Origin: Oscillospiraceae bacterium
GTDB lineage: Bacteria; Bacillota; Clostridia; Oscillospirales; Ruminococcaceae
DNA: 6,494 nucleotides
Reading direction: 5' to 3'
NCBI GenBank assembly: GCA_017394565.1
Contig: JAFPXW010000319.1
Span: forward strand, 1-6,494
Shown: piece after piece, positions 1-6,120 of the stretch
How the letters are laid out: every line of letters starts with the position of its first letter
How positions within the stretch are numbered: position 1 is the first letter of the stretch
Notes under the pieces: model-generated
Database searches by the model: none
Told to the model about the DNA's origin: nothing
What the model saw: only the letters and a program-made list of their open reading frames with translations
Program-made: the position numbers and the translations under genes

Positions 1-590
1 CGTATGCAGACATCGTGACCACCACCACCCACAAGACCCTCAGAGGCCCGCGCGGCGGTCTGATCCTCACCAATAACGAGTACCTCGCCAAGAAGATCAA
101 TTCCGCGATCTTCCCCGGCACACAGGGCGGTCCTCTGATGCACGTCATCGCTGCCAAGGCTGTTTGCTTCGGCGAGGCGCTGACTGACGAGTTCAAGGAC
201 TATCAGAGACGCATCGTTGAGAATGCCAAGGCGCTCGCTGAGGGACTCGTCAAGCGCGGCTTCAACCTCGTTTCCGGCGGTACGGACACCCACCTGATGC
301 TCGTTGACCTGCGTCCGTTCAACATCACCGGCAAGGAGCTGGAGCATCGTCTGGACGAGGTCTACATCACTGTCAACAAGAACGCCATCCACAACGATCC
401 CCAGAGCCCGTTCGTGACCAGTGGTATCCGCATCGGTACCCCGGCTGTCACCACCCGCGGTCTGGGCGTGGAGGAAATGGAAAAGATCGCTGAGTACATC
501 TACCTGTGCGCAACCGATTTCGAGAACAAGGCGGACGAGATCCGCGCCGGTGTGAACGAGATCTGCGCAAAGTTCCCGCTGTACGAATAA
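1..590 (+). CDS. glyA: Serine hydroxymethyltransferase, 3' part (5' end outside window)
   Basis: This PLP enzyme interconverts serine and glycine using tetrahydrofolate and is the main cytoplasmic source of one-carbon units. The frame is open from position 3, so the gene enters from the left and about the last 195 residues of the usual ~410-415 are present. The first visible residues are YADIVTTTTHKTLRGPRGG, the family signature; the lysine in THK (codon 33-35) is the residue that forms the Schiff base with PLP. Further family landmarks follow: the FPGTQGGPLMH segment, the LVSGGTDTHLMLVDL strand, and the SGIRIGTPAVTTRG segment near the C-terminus. The stop is TAA at 588-590. A GTG at 15 lies inside the active-site motif and is not a start. 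The next gene starts only 7 nt downstream. Identification is secure. Confidence 0.98.
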   Translation, partial: YADIVTTTTHKTLRGPRGGLILTNNEYLAKKINSAIFPGTQGGPLMHVIAAKAVCFGEALTDEFKDYQRRIVENAKALAEGLVKRGFNLVSGGTDTHLMLVDLRPFNITGKELEHRLDEVYITVNKNAIHNDPQSPFVTSGIRIGTPAVTTRGLGVEEMEKIAEYIYLCATDFENKADEIRAGVNEICAKFPLYE

Positions 591-597
591 TTTCGCA

Positions 598-1137
598 ATG
601 GAACGTGATCCCATTCAGACCGAACGCCTGCTCCTCCGTCCGTTCCGGGCGGAGGACGGCGAAGCGCTTTGCACGATCCTGACCGATCCGGAGGTCTGCT
701 ATTTCGAGCCGTATGATGTCATGAGCAGAGATGCGGCAGTCGCGGAAGCGGCGAAGCTTGCAGAAAATCCGGACTTTCTTGCGGTCGTGGAGCGTTCTTC
801 CGGCGAACTTGTCGGCAAGCTGTATTTTTCCGACCTGAAGCATTTCGGAAGCTATGAGATCGGCTACACCATCGCACGCGCTCACTGGGGAAAGGGCTTT
901 GCGCCCGAAGCCGCCCGTGCGCTGATGCAGTATGCGTTCACACAGCTCGGTGTGCGGCGCATCATTGCCGAAGCCGATGTCCGCAACACCCGTTCCTGCC
1001 GCGTTCTGGAGAAATTAGGGATGCGCCGTGAAGCGGTGTTCGTGCAGAGCGCTTACTTTCAGACGGATGAAACCGGCGAGCCGGTCTGGAGCGATTACGC
1101 TTCCTACGCGATCCTGCGCGACGAATTTTTGAAGTAA
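598..1137 (+). CDS. GNAT family N-acetyltransferase (RimJ/RimL type)
   Basis: Predicted cytoplasmic acetyl-CoA-dependent N-acetyltransferase of 179 aa, the normal length for the RimJ/RimL-like (Acetyltransf_3) branch. The N-terminal IQTERLLLRPF (residues 6-16) is the hallmark first strand of this branch. Motif A, which binds the acetyl-CoA pyrophosphate, is seen as ARAHWGKGFAPEAA (93-106). Motif B is NTRSCRVLEKLGM (130-142), with the usual Asn, Ser and the KLGF/KLGM turn. The substrate cannot be told: relatives acetylate ribosomal protein N-termini, other proteins, or small amines. The start at 598 is chosen because the family signature begins six residues later. No Shine-Dalgarno is evident in the 7-nt gap after glyA, so translation may depend on coupling to glyA. 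Confidence 0.92.
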   Translation: MERDPIQTERLLLRPFRAEDGEALCTILTDPEVCYFEPYDVMSRDAAVAEAAKLAENPDFLAVVERSSGELVGKLYFSDLKHFGSYEIGYTIARAHWGKGFAPEAARALMQYAFTQLGVRRIIAEADVRNTRSCRVLEKLGMRREAVFVQSAYFQTDETGEPVWSDYASYAILRDEFLK

Positions 1138-1150
1138 AACGGAGGTCACT

Positions 1151-1603
1151 ATGACCATAGAGATCCATTCCCGTGACAGCGTGCAGTCGCTGATCGAGAC
1201 GGGCTTTCCGGATCATACGGCTGTCATCAGCTTCTATGATCCGCAGACAGGGCAGCATGAAGCCACCACGCCCGTGGATTATTCCGGACTGACCGATCGT
1301 CTGTTCCAGATCCCACTGGACGACATCCCCATCGACCAGCTCGAAGCCTTTGGTCTGACCTATGAGGATTATTTCACAGAAGCCGAGGACATGGCAGAAT
1401 TCATCTTCGCCGCCATCCGCGACGGCTACGACATCCTCTGCCAGTGCGAGGACGGCATCTCCCGCAGCGCCGGCTGCGCGGCCGCGATCCACGAATTCTT
1501 CAAGGCCAGCGGCGTGTTCGTTTTCGCCGACTATCGCTACCAGCCAAGCAAGCTCGTATTCCACAAGGTCTACAACGCCTTGTGGCTTTCCGGCAAGAAA
1601 TGA
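1151..1603 (+). CDS. Dual-specificity/tyrosine phosphatase-like protein
   Basis: A 150-aa cytoplasmic protein with a cysteine-phosphatase P-loop. Residues 97-106 read CQCEDGISRS, giving Cys99-x5-Arg105 followed by Ser, the active-site signature of PTP/DSP enzymes; the loop sits between a strand (YDILCQC) and a helix (SAGCAAAIHEFF), as in that fold. The residue before the catalytic Cys is Gln98 rather than the usual His. A candidate general acid is Asp57 or Asp58 in the PLDDIP segment. The protein is shorter than most characterised DSPs, and the substrate (phosphoprotein or small phospho-compound) is unknown. The start follows GGAGGT (1141-1146) with a rather short 4-nt spacer. The gene is 13 nt after the acetyltransferase and closes its transcription unit, with a terminator immediately downstream. 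Fold assignment is fairly sure; activity is inferred. Confidence 0.8.
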   Translation: MTIEIHSRDSVQSLIETGFPDHTAVISFYDPQTGQHEATTPVDYSGLTDRLFQIPLDDIPIDQLEAFGLTYEDYFTEAEDMAEFIFAAIRDGYDILCQCEDGISRSAGCAAAIHEFFKASGVFVFADYRYQPSKLVFHKVYNALWLSGKK

Positions 1604-1610
1604 AACCATC

Positions 1611-1642
1611 AGGGCGAGCCTTCGTGGTTCGCCTTTTCTGTT
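1611..1642 (+). terminator. Intrinsic terminator after the glyA-GNAT-phosphatase unit
   Basis: GGCGAGCC (1613-1620) pairs with GGTTCGCC (1626-1633) as 8 bp including one G-U, around the loop TTCGT, and is followed at once by TTTTCTGTT. It lies 10 nt after the phosphatase stop codon and ends about 35 nt before the next gene's start. It therefore separates the glyA group from the rarA group. Confidence 0.85.
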
Positions 1643-1663
1643 ACACAAGAGGAACAGTACTAC

Positions 1664-1670
1664 AGGAGGA
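1664..1670 (+). promoter_or_regulatory. Ribosome binding site that decides the start of the membrane-protein gene
   Basis: AGGAGGA at 1664-1670 stands 7 nt before the ATG at 1678. The in-frame ATG at 1672 is only 1 nt away and is too close to be used. The frame is open much further upstream, to 1444, but that part overlaps the phosphatase gene and the terminator hairpin and is not coding. Confidence 0.8.
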
Positions 1671-1677
1671 AATGCGC

Positions 1678-2652
1678 ATGGAACTCGGTTCCCTTTTAAG
1701 CAGCTACAAGATCTCTCCCGACGCCGAGGAACGCTTCTCACGATCCATCATCGAGAACATCCGCGGCACAGTCCGTGTCAATTTCGGTGCGGTCGTGCCG
1801 CCGGTGTTCCTGCTGACGATCCTCGGCGTCATCATCATGGGCTACTGCACCGTTCACAGCGGCATCCTGGCGATGCTGCTCATCATTGGCTACTGTATGC
1901 TCACATTCCTGGTGCTGTGGTATCTGCTGACCTGGCGGATCGACTTCGACGGCAGTACGGGATTTGTGCAGTATCACACGTTTTTCGGCGGCACGCAGAC
2001 CTATCACGTCAGCGAACTGATGCTCTTTGAGATCCACAACCAGCGGATGACCGTCACCCTCAACCGTTCCCGCTACCGCCGCCGCGGACTGCTCAATACC
2101 ATGACCGATGCCATCCACACGCGCCGCACCCTGCGTGTCCGCGAGCTGCTCCAGATCATGACCGCGGACGGCATGATCGTCGTTCCGGTTTCCTCGGCGT
2201 GGCTCGAATCGAAACTCGTCCACGGTGTCGGCGGCTACCGCAACGCGGAGAAATTCCAGTCGTACCTCGATCTCTACCGCCGCTACAAGCTCGAAAACGA
2301 GATGCCCGATCCCATCACAAAGCCTGAAGAAAACGACCTTTCTCCGGCAGTCCGCGCCGCCATTGAAGCGCAGCGTTCCAAGATGCAGTTCGCGCCGCCG
2401 CCGGAACAGCAAAGCATTCCCGATCTGGAATCGGTCGAGGAGATCTCTGCACCGATTCCAGAAAAACGCCCTGCACCGGCTGCCAATGACACCATCCGAC
2501 CGCTGGAATCCCCGACCGGACAGCCGGAAGGAAACGCTCCCGCTGCATCCGCTTTCCCCGATCCAGCAGGCAAAACGCAGGATCCCAAGCCGCCTGTCGA
2601 TGTGGACAAGCTCTTTGAGAATGTCCTGCGGCAGCACGGAAAACTCAAATAA
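1678..2652 (+). CDS. Two-helix membrane protein with PH-like region and Pro-rich tail
   Basis: A 324-aa protein that I do not recognise by name. Residues 1-36 are soluble. Two membrane helices lie close together at about 37-58 (beginning AVVPPVFLLTILGVIIMGYC) and 62-85, joined by a very short turn, so both ends should be cytoplasmic. Residues 86-205 look like alternating strands ending in an amphipathic helix: RIDFDGSTGFVQYHTFFGG, then a basic patch RSRYRRR at 130-136. This layout, a helical hairpin followed by a small beta-domain, resembles bacterial PH-like membrane proteins (DUF6560/YcxB type); that is a guess from architecture. Residues ~207-305 are rich in Pro, Glu and Ala and probably disordered. 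A short predicted helix (DVDKLFENVLRQHGKL) ends the protein and could bind a partner. The gene is 20 nt upstream of rarA and probably co-transcribed. Confidence 0.8.
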   Translation: MELGSLLSSYKISPDAEERFSRSIIENIRGTVRVNFGAVVPPVFLLTILGVIIMGYCTVHSGILAMLLIIGYCMLTFLVLWYLLTWRIDFDGSTGFVQYHTFFGGTQTYHVSELMLFEIHNQRMTVTLNRSRYRRRGLLNTMTDAIHTRRTLRVRELLQIMTADGMIVVPVSSAWLESKLVHGVGGYRNAEKFQSYLDLYRRYKLENEMPDPITKPEENDLSPAVRAAIEAQRSKMQFAPPPEQQSIPDLESVEEISAPIPEKRPAPAANDTIRPLESPTGQPEGNAPAASAFPDPAGKTQDPKPPVDVDKLFENVLRQHGKLK

Positions 2653-2672
2653 CCCAGAAAGGAGCGAATGCC

Positions 2673-3947
2673 ATGGCATCCCCACTCGCAGACCGCATCC
2701 GGCCGCAGGGACTTGACGATGTCGTCGGGCAGCAGCACCTGCTCGGCGCCGGAAAGCCCCTGCGCCGCATCATCGAAAGCGGCACCATCCCGAACATGAT
2801 CTTCTACGGCCCGTCCGGCATCGGCAAGACGACCGTCGCCTCCATCATCGCAGCTCGCACCAATATGACGCTCCACATCCTCAACGGCACACAGGCAGGC
2901 GTTTCGGACATCAAGTCCGTCATTGCCGACGTGGGAACGTTTGCCTCCATGAACGGCATCCTCCTGTACCTCGACGAGATCCAGTACCTCAACAAAAAGC
3001 AGCAGCAATCCCTCCTCTCCTACATCGAAAACGGCGATATCACGCTCATTGCGTCCACGACGGAGAATCCCTATTTCGCGGTGTACAACGCGGTCATCAG
3101 CCGTTCGACGGTGTTTGAATTCAAGCCGGTCGATGCCGCTGAGATGGAGCGAGCCGTGCAGCGTGCGTTCCGCATCATCGGTGAGGAACAAGGCACGCCA
3201 CTGCTCATCGAGGACGGCGTGACGGCACATATCGCACTCGGCAGCGGCGGCGACGTGCGCAAGGCTATGAATGCCGCGGAGCTGTGCGCCCTGTCCGCCG
3301 ATCCGACACCCGATGGCTACAAGGTCACGCTTGCACTTGCCGAAGCCCTCACACAGCGCAGCAATATGCGTTACGACCGCGACGGCGATGCGCATTACGA
3401 CATCCTCTCTGCCCTGCAAAAATCCATCCGCGGCTCGGATGAAAACGCCGCGCTCCACTACGCTGCAAGACTCCTCGAAGCCGGCGACCTCATTTCGCTG
3501 ACGCGGCGGCTTCTGGTCATTGCGTCCGAGGATGTGGGGCTGGCGTACCCCCTCGCGCCGGTCATTGTGAAGGCTTGCGTGGACAATGCGCTCGCCCTCG
3601 GACTTCCCGAAGCGCGTATCCCCATCGCGGAAGCCATCGTCATGATGTGTACCGCGCCGAAATCGAATTCCGCCGAAGCTGCCATTGATGCGGCGATCGC
3701 AGACTTGCAGAAATACGGGCCGCTGGATTTTCCGCGCCATCTCCAGAACAAGCATTTCGACGGCGAGGGCGCAGCGGTCAAGGGACAGCATTACCTCTAT
3801 CCGCACGACTACCCGAATCATTACGTCCGTCAGCAATATCTGCCGGATGAGATCGCTGACCATGTATACTACAAATTCGGCGAAAACAAGACCGAACAGG
3901 CGGCACTCCAGTACCGCCGGAAGATCTGGGAGGAATCGAAACCATGA
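2673..3947 (+). CDS. rarA: Replication-associated recombination protein A (RarA/MgsA), AAA+ ATPase
   Basis: RarA (MgsA; WRNIP1/Mgs1 in eukaryotes) is a clamp-loader-like AAA+ ATPase that works with SSB and the replisome at stalled or damaged forks. The protein is 424 aa, the family norm. In order: N-terminal MASPLADRIRPQGLDDVVGQ; Walker A GPSGIGKT (46-53); Walker B LLYLDE (97-102) followed by IQYLNKKQQ; sensor 1 ASTTENP (127-133); a likely arginine finger in ISRS (Arg144); sensor 2 GGDVRKAMN (192-200, Arg196). The family-specific C-terminal half includes YDRDGDAHYDILSALQKSIR (234-253), SEDVGL, and YPHDYPNHYVRQQYLPDE (376-393). All catalytic residues are present. AAAGGAG (2658-2664) is 8 nt before the ATG. 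An ATG at 2668 is out of frame. The gene's stop overlaps the next start as ATGA. Confidence 0.97.
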   Translation: MASPLADRIRPQGLDDVVGQQHLLGAGKPLRRIIESGTIPNMIFYGPSGIGKTTVASIIAARTNMTLHILNGTQAGVSDIKSVIADVGTFASMNGILLYLDEIQYLNKKQQQSLLSYIENGDITLIASTTENPYFAVYNAVISRSTVFEFKPVDAAEMERAVQRAFRIIGEEQGTPLLIEDGVTAHIALGSGGDVRKAMNAAELCALSADPTPDGYKVTLALAEALTQRSNMRYDRDGDAHYDILSALQKSIRGSDENAALHYAARLLEAGDLISLTRRLLVIASEDVGLAYPLAPVIVKACVDNALALGLPEARIPIAEAIVMMCTAPKSNSAEAAIDAAIADLQKYGPLDFPRHLQNKHFDGEGAAVKGQHYLYPHDYPNHYVRQQYLPDEIADHVYYKFGENKTEQAALQYRRKIWEESKP

Positions 3948-4699
3948 GTCTGTTTGATATGTTCAAAAAAAGCAAAGCGCCGGAGAACCATTCCGGCAAT
4001 GCCCTGCAAAAACAGCTTGCGCAGTTCCCGTACCCATGCGAAATTCTCCCTGCCGGACTCACCAGAGAAGCGCTCACGCAGCTTTGGCTGAAGGCCTGTG
4101 ACGAGGGCAGGCGTGAGGGATTTACACCGATCCTGCTGACAGAACCCGACCAGTTGGAGGATTTTCTGGAGGAGATCGGGAACGGGAGCGATTTCGTTGC
4201 CAAGACTCTCGCGGCATCCGAAAAAATCAATGTCCGCACATTTTTCGGGCATCAGATGGAGAACCTGACCGATGGAGATGACGAATACGATCCGTTCGAG
4301 GAGCTTGGTGAAATGGAAAACGGCACAAGAGCCGATCATTTCATCAGCTATGACGCGGCGGAACAGGATACCGTCATTCTCGTGAAAGTCCCGACGACCA
4401 GACCGTGGGAAACGGTGATCTATCTCCCGTTCGGCGGCTGGAATGAATGCCCGTATCCGGAGGAGATCGCGGCAGTCCTGCATGATTGGCACGAGAAATA
4501 CGGCGCAGTTCCGGCACTCATGACACACGACATACTGGAAGTCTATGTCCCCTCGCCCATCCCGACCGAGCAGGCAATGGAAGCCGCAAAGGAGCAATAT
4601 CTGTTCTGCTGCGACATCGTGGAACAGGGTGTCGGTACGATCGGTGCGCTGGCGGATTGCCTGCGGCAGTCGAAGATGTGGTATTTCTGGTGGGATTGA
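3944..4699 (+). CDS. DUF4253 domain-containing protein
   Basis: A 251-aa soluble protein of unknown biochemical function. The C-terminal ~95 residues match the DUF4253 pattern as I know it: LPFGGWNECPYPEE (161-174), WHEKYGA (182-188), a DILEVYVP strand (196-203), AKEQYLFCCDIVEQGVGTI (215-233) and the terminal WYFWWD. Members are scattered through Firmicutes and Actinobacteria and resemble SUKH-like or knick-knack immunity-type proteins in being acidic and aromatic-rich, but no activity is established. The N-terminus MSLFDMFKKSK is an amphipathic lead-in also seen on the gene at 5028. The middle (105-130) is very acidic. The start overlaps the rarA stop by 4 nt (ATGA), with GGGAGG (3928-3933) 10 nt upstream, so the two are translationally coupled. 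Family call is firm; function is open. Confidence 0.88.
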   Translation: MSLFDMFKKSKAPENHSGNALQKQLAQFPYPCEILPAGLTREALTQLWLKACDEGRREGFTPILLTEPDQLEDFLEEIGNGSDFVAKTLAASEKINVRTFFGHQMENLTDGDDEYDPFEELGEMENGTRADHFISYDAAEQDTVILVKVPTTRPWETVIYLPFGGWNECPYPEEIAAVLHDWHEKYGAVPALMTHDILEVYVPSPIPTEQAMEAAKEQYLFCCDIVEQGVGTIGALADCLRQSKMWYFWWD

Positions 4700-4705
4700 G
4701 CGCAT

Positions 4706-5014
4706 ATGACCATCAAGAACATCATCAAAAGAATCGCGCTCGGCATCTTCGGCGTTTTGCAGGGCGTGTTCGGGAGCTGGTGGCTGCTTTGCGGCATTGC
4801 CGGTACATTTCCGGAAACAGCGCCCGGAATGAAGGACTACGAGGAAGATCTGTGGTTCGTCCCGTTCGGCATCGGGATGATCCTGCTATGGCTTGCGGTC
4901 ATGGCAGTCACGGTCATCCTCAACCGCAAGGACTGGAAAAGCCTGCTGGCATTTCTGCTGCCATGGGGCGCAGGAACGGCAGGAGCTATCATATTTACCA
5001 CAGCTTTCCGGTGA
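4706..5014 (+). CDS. Small three-helix membrane protein
   Basis: A 102-aa hydrophobic protein that I do not recognise. Three likely membrane helices lie at about 9-32 (starting RIALGIFGVLQGVFG), 49-72 (starting LWFVPFGIGMILLWL) and 78-99. They are separated by an acidic outer loop (PGMKDYEEDLW, about 40-50) and a basic inner loop (NRKDWK, 73-78). The positive-inside rule puts the N-terminus (MTIKNIIKR) in the cytoplasm. It starts 6 nt after the DUF4253 stop. The upstream sequence (GGGATTGAG) gives only a weak ribosome binding site, so coupling to the gene before it is likely. The next gene's ribosome binding site begins on its stop codon. Its reality is supported by tight packing and a coherent hydrophobic pattern; function is unknown. 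Confidence 0.78.
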   Translation: MTIKNIIKRIALGIFGVLQGVFGSWWLLCGIAGTFPETAPGMKDYEEDLWFVPFGIGMILLWLAVMAVTVILNRKDWKSLLAFLLPWGAGTAGAIIFTTAFR

Positions 5015-5027
5015 AAGGAGCAGCCGC

Positions 5028-5303
5028 ATGAGCTTGTTTGACAAATTCCGTGCCAGATACCAGCGCCGCACGATCACAGGCAAGGTCGTGGACATTGATG
5101 CAAGCCGCACCGACACTCTGCCGCTGGTCGTCATCAATTACGAAAACGCACTCGGTCAGCCGCAAATTCTCATGCTGCGCGTGAAAGACACTGCACCCTA
5201 TGAACCTGTCGGCAAAAAGATCCCTTTGCGGTTCCGGCGTGAGGTGGAGAACGGCCGGGAGGTCTTTATCCCGGAACTACTGTCAGAGGAGGACAAAGTA
5301 TGA
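5028..5303 (+). CDS. Small beta-rich hypothetical protein
   Basis: A 91-aa protein without a recognised family. The first residues, MSLFDKFRARYQRR, form a short basic amphipathic stretch. Residues 15-85 alternate hydrophobic and polar residues in four or five strands (TGKVVDID, PLVVINYENALG, PQILMLRVKDTAP, KIPLRFRREVENGREVFIPEL), suggesting a small beta-barrel such as an OB- or SH3-like fold. The start is the ATG at 5028, with AAAGGAG (5014-5020) at an ideal 7-nt spacing. The frame is open further upstream, to 4893, but that part overlaps the preceding gene. The stop overlaps the next gene's start as ATGA, so it is translationally coupled to the ArsC-like gene. Real gene likely; function unknown. 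Confidence 0.75.
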   Translation: MSLFDKFRARYQRRTITGKVVDIDASRTDTLPLVVINYENALGQPQILMLRVKDTAPYEPVGKKIPLRFRREVENGREVFIPELLSEEDKV

Positions 5304-5641
5304 ACATCCAGATCTTCGGCTCGAAAAAGAGCAACGATTCCAAAAAAGCAGAGCGCTGGTTCAAGGAACGGCGCATCAAATACCAGATGATCGACATGAA
5401 GGAAAAAGGCATGAGCCGCGGCGAACTCACAAGCGTCATGCAGGCCGTCGGCGGACTCGATGCACTTCTCGATCCGAACGCCAAAGACAAGGACACCCTC
5501 GCGCTCCTGCGCTACCTCACAGACGACGCGAAACTCGAAAAAGTCCTCGAAAACCCACAGCTTCTCCGCACCCCCGTCGTCCGCAACGGCAAGAAAGCAA
5601 CCGTCGGCTATGCGCCGGAGGTATGGGATACCTGGGAATGA
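5300..5641 (+). CDS. ArsC/Spx-family protein lacking the catalytic cysteine
   Basis: A 113-aa thioredoxin-fold protein of the ArsC/Spx/YffB family, which includes arsenate reductases, the regulator Spx and uncharacterised YffB-like proteins. The N-terminal strand and loop (IQIFGSKKSNDSKKAERWF) align with the family's active-site segment, where the residue after GxKK/GxKN is normally the redox cysteine. Here it is Ser11 (codon AGC). There is no cysteine anywhere in the protein. The helix MSRGEL, the VGGLDALLD segment, and the cis-proline loop LLRTPVVRNGKKATVGY (88-104) are intact, so the fold should be kept. Arsenate reduction is therefore unlikely; a binding or structural role is more plausible. 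AGAGGAGGA (5285-5293) precedes the ATG by 6 nt. It is the last gene of the operon. Alternative: a sequencing or assembly error at one base (TGC to AGC). Confidence 0.9.
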   Translation: MNIQIFGSKKSNDSKKAERWFKERRIKYQMIDMKEKGMSRGELTSVMQAVGGLDALLDPNAKDKDTLALLRYLTDDAKLEKVLENPQLLRTPVVRNGKKATVGYAPEVWDTWE

Positions 5642-5665
5642 TGCCACCGTTTTAACCGCATACAC

Positions 5666-5705
5666 AAAGAAAAACTCCCGGAACGCTCTTGCATCCGGGA
5701 GTATC
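5666..5705. terminator. Shared bidirectional terminator, stronger on the minus strand
   Basis: ACTCCCGGA (5674-5682) pairs perfectly with TCCGGGAGT (5694-5702), 9 bp with an 11-nt loop. Read on the minus strand the stem runs straight into TTTTTCTTT (5674-5666), a classic intrinsic terminator. Read on the plus strand it is followed by the poorer ATCTTATT. It therefore ends the rarA operon, 32 nt after the last stop codon, and more efficiently ends transcription coming from the opposite promoter at 6258-6286. Confidence 0.85.
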
Positions 5706-5833
5706 TTATTATGCAATTGTAATTGTTCAGAAGTTTACACGGTACATTGGTCACACGCGCCTTTCGCTAAGGAGATTTCAGAATGGTTTTCATAGCATTA
5801 CTTTTCATATACACCACGTCTTTCTGTGATGGG

Positions 5834-5854
5834 CTAACTCTCAAGCGTTCTCAT
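5834..5854 (-). CDS. Candidate 6-aa mini-ORF inside the putative RNA
   Basis: AGGGAGG (5870-5864) stands 9 nt before ATG at 5854, followed by MRTLES and TAG. The ribosome binding site is fully contained in the segment that can pair with 6035-6040, so translation could be switched by RNA folding. The frame continues after the TAG with further short open stretches broken by TAA and TAA. Whether it is translated is unknown; this is a low-confidence call recorded because the ribosome binding site is unusually good. Confidence 0.22.
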   Translation of the reverse strand: MRTLES

Positions 5855-5858
5855 AGGA

Positions 5859-6044
5859 GTGTACCTCCCTTTCAGAAACCTTCGATGCCTGCTATGTAAA
5901 GTTTCGCTGCCATGTTCAAACCTTAGCACATCCATCCGCGCCGGCATTGAAACGGATCCGCGCATCAGGATCAGACTGGATTTCGACGACTATCGCAGAA
6001 TTGAAATCAGCTCATAAGCCTTCGGGAACGAAGCGGGAGGACAC
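5859..6044 (-). other. Long-range 10-bp complementarity within the putative RNA
   Basis: GTGTCCTCCC (6044-6035, minus strand) is complementary to GGGAGGTACAC (5869-5859) as CCUCCC/GGGAGG plus GUGU/ACAC with one bulged U. Both segments also sit in local hairpins: CGGG-CCCG around GUGUCCU, and GGAG-CUCC around GUACA. They could thus form a pseudoknot or kissing contact, or two alternative folds. Confidence 0.55.
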
Positions 6045-6072
6045 CCCGACTTAAAACGCCTTCCCAGATCAC

Positions 6073-6120
6073 TTAACTGCGAGCGACGAAACCGTCATGC
6101 TGTGCTTCAATACTCTCCAT
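6073..6120 (-). CDS. Candidate 15-aa leader peptide inside the putative RNA
   Basis: The minus strand has AAAGGAGG (6136-6129), an ideal Shine-Dalgarno, 8 nt before ATG at 6120, then MESIEAQHDGFVARS and TAA. The same frame is open from the promoter (codon at 6255) to this stop, with an in-frame ATG at 6150 that would give 25 aa. Only one TAA interrupts the frame until TGA at 6009-6007. It may be a real leader peptide, or the purine-rich motif may be part of RNA structure (it can pair locally with GCC/GGC segments). No homology is claimed. Confidence 0.35.
   Translation of the reverse strand: MESIEAQHDGFVARS

Noticed and set aside
2283..3863. Long minus-strand open frame (526 codons) opposite the membrane-protein gene and rarA
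   Set aside because: It lies wholly antisense to rarA and the preceding gene, is Arg/Asp/Val-rich in the way antisense GC-rich frames are, and has no recognisable domain; rarA is certain on the plus strand.
5198..5716. Minus-strand frame of 172 codons across the ArsC-like gene
   Set aside because: It runs antisense to a recognisable gene, crosses the terminator hairpin, and shows no ribosome site or family.
5460..5795. Plus-strand frame of 111 codons from within the ArsC-like gene into the intergenic region
   Set aside because: Its first half is a shadow of the ArsC-like gene in another frame and it reads through the terminator; low-complexity Ser/Thr/Arg content.
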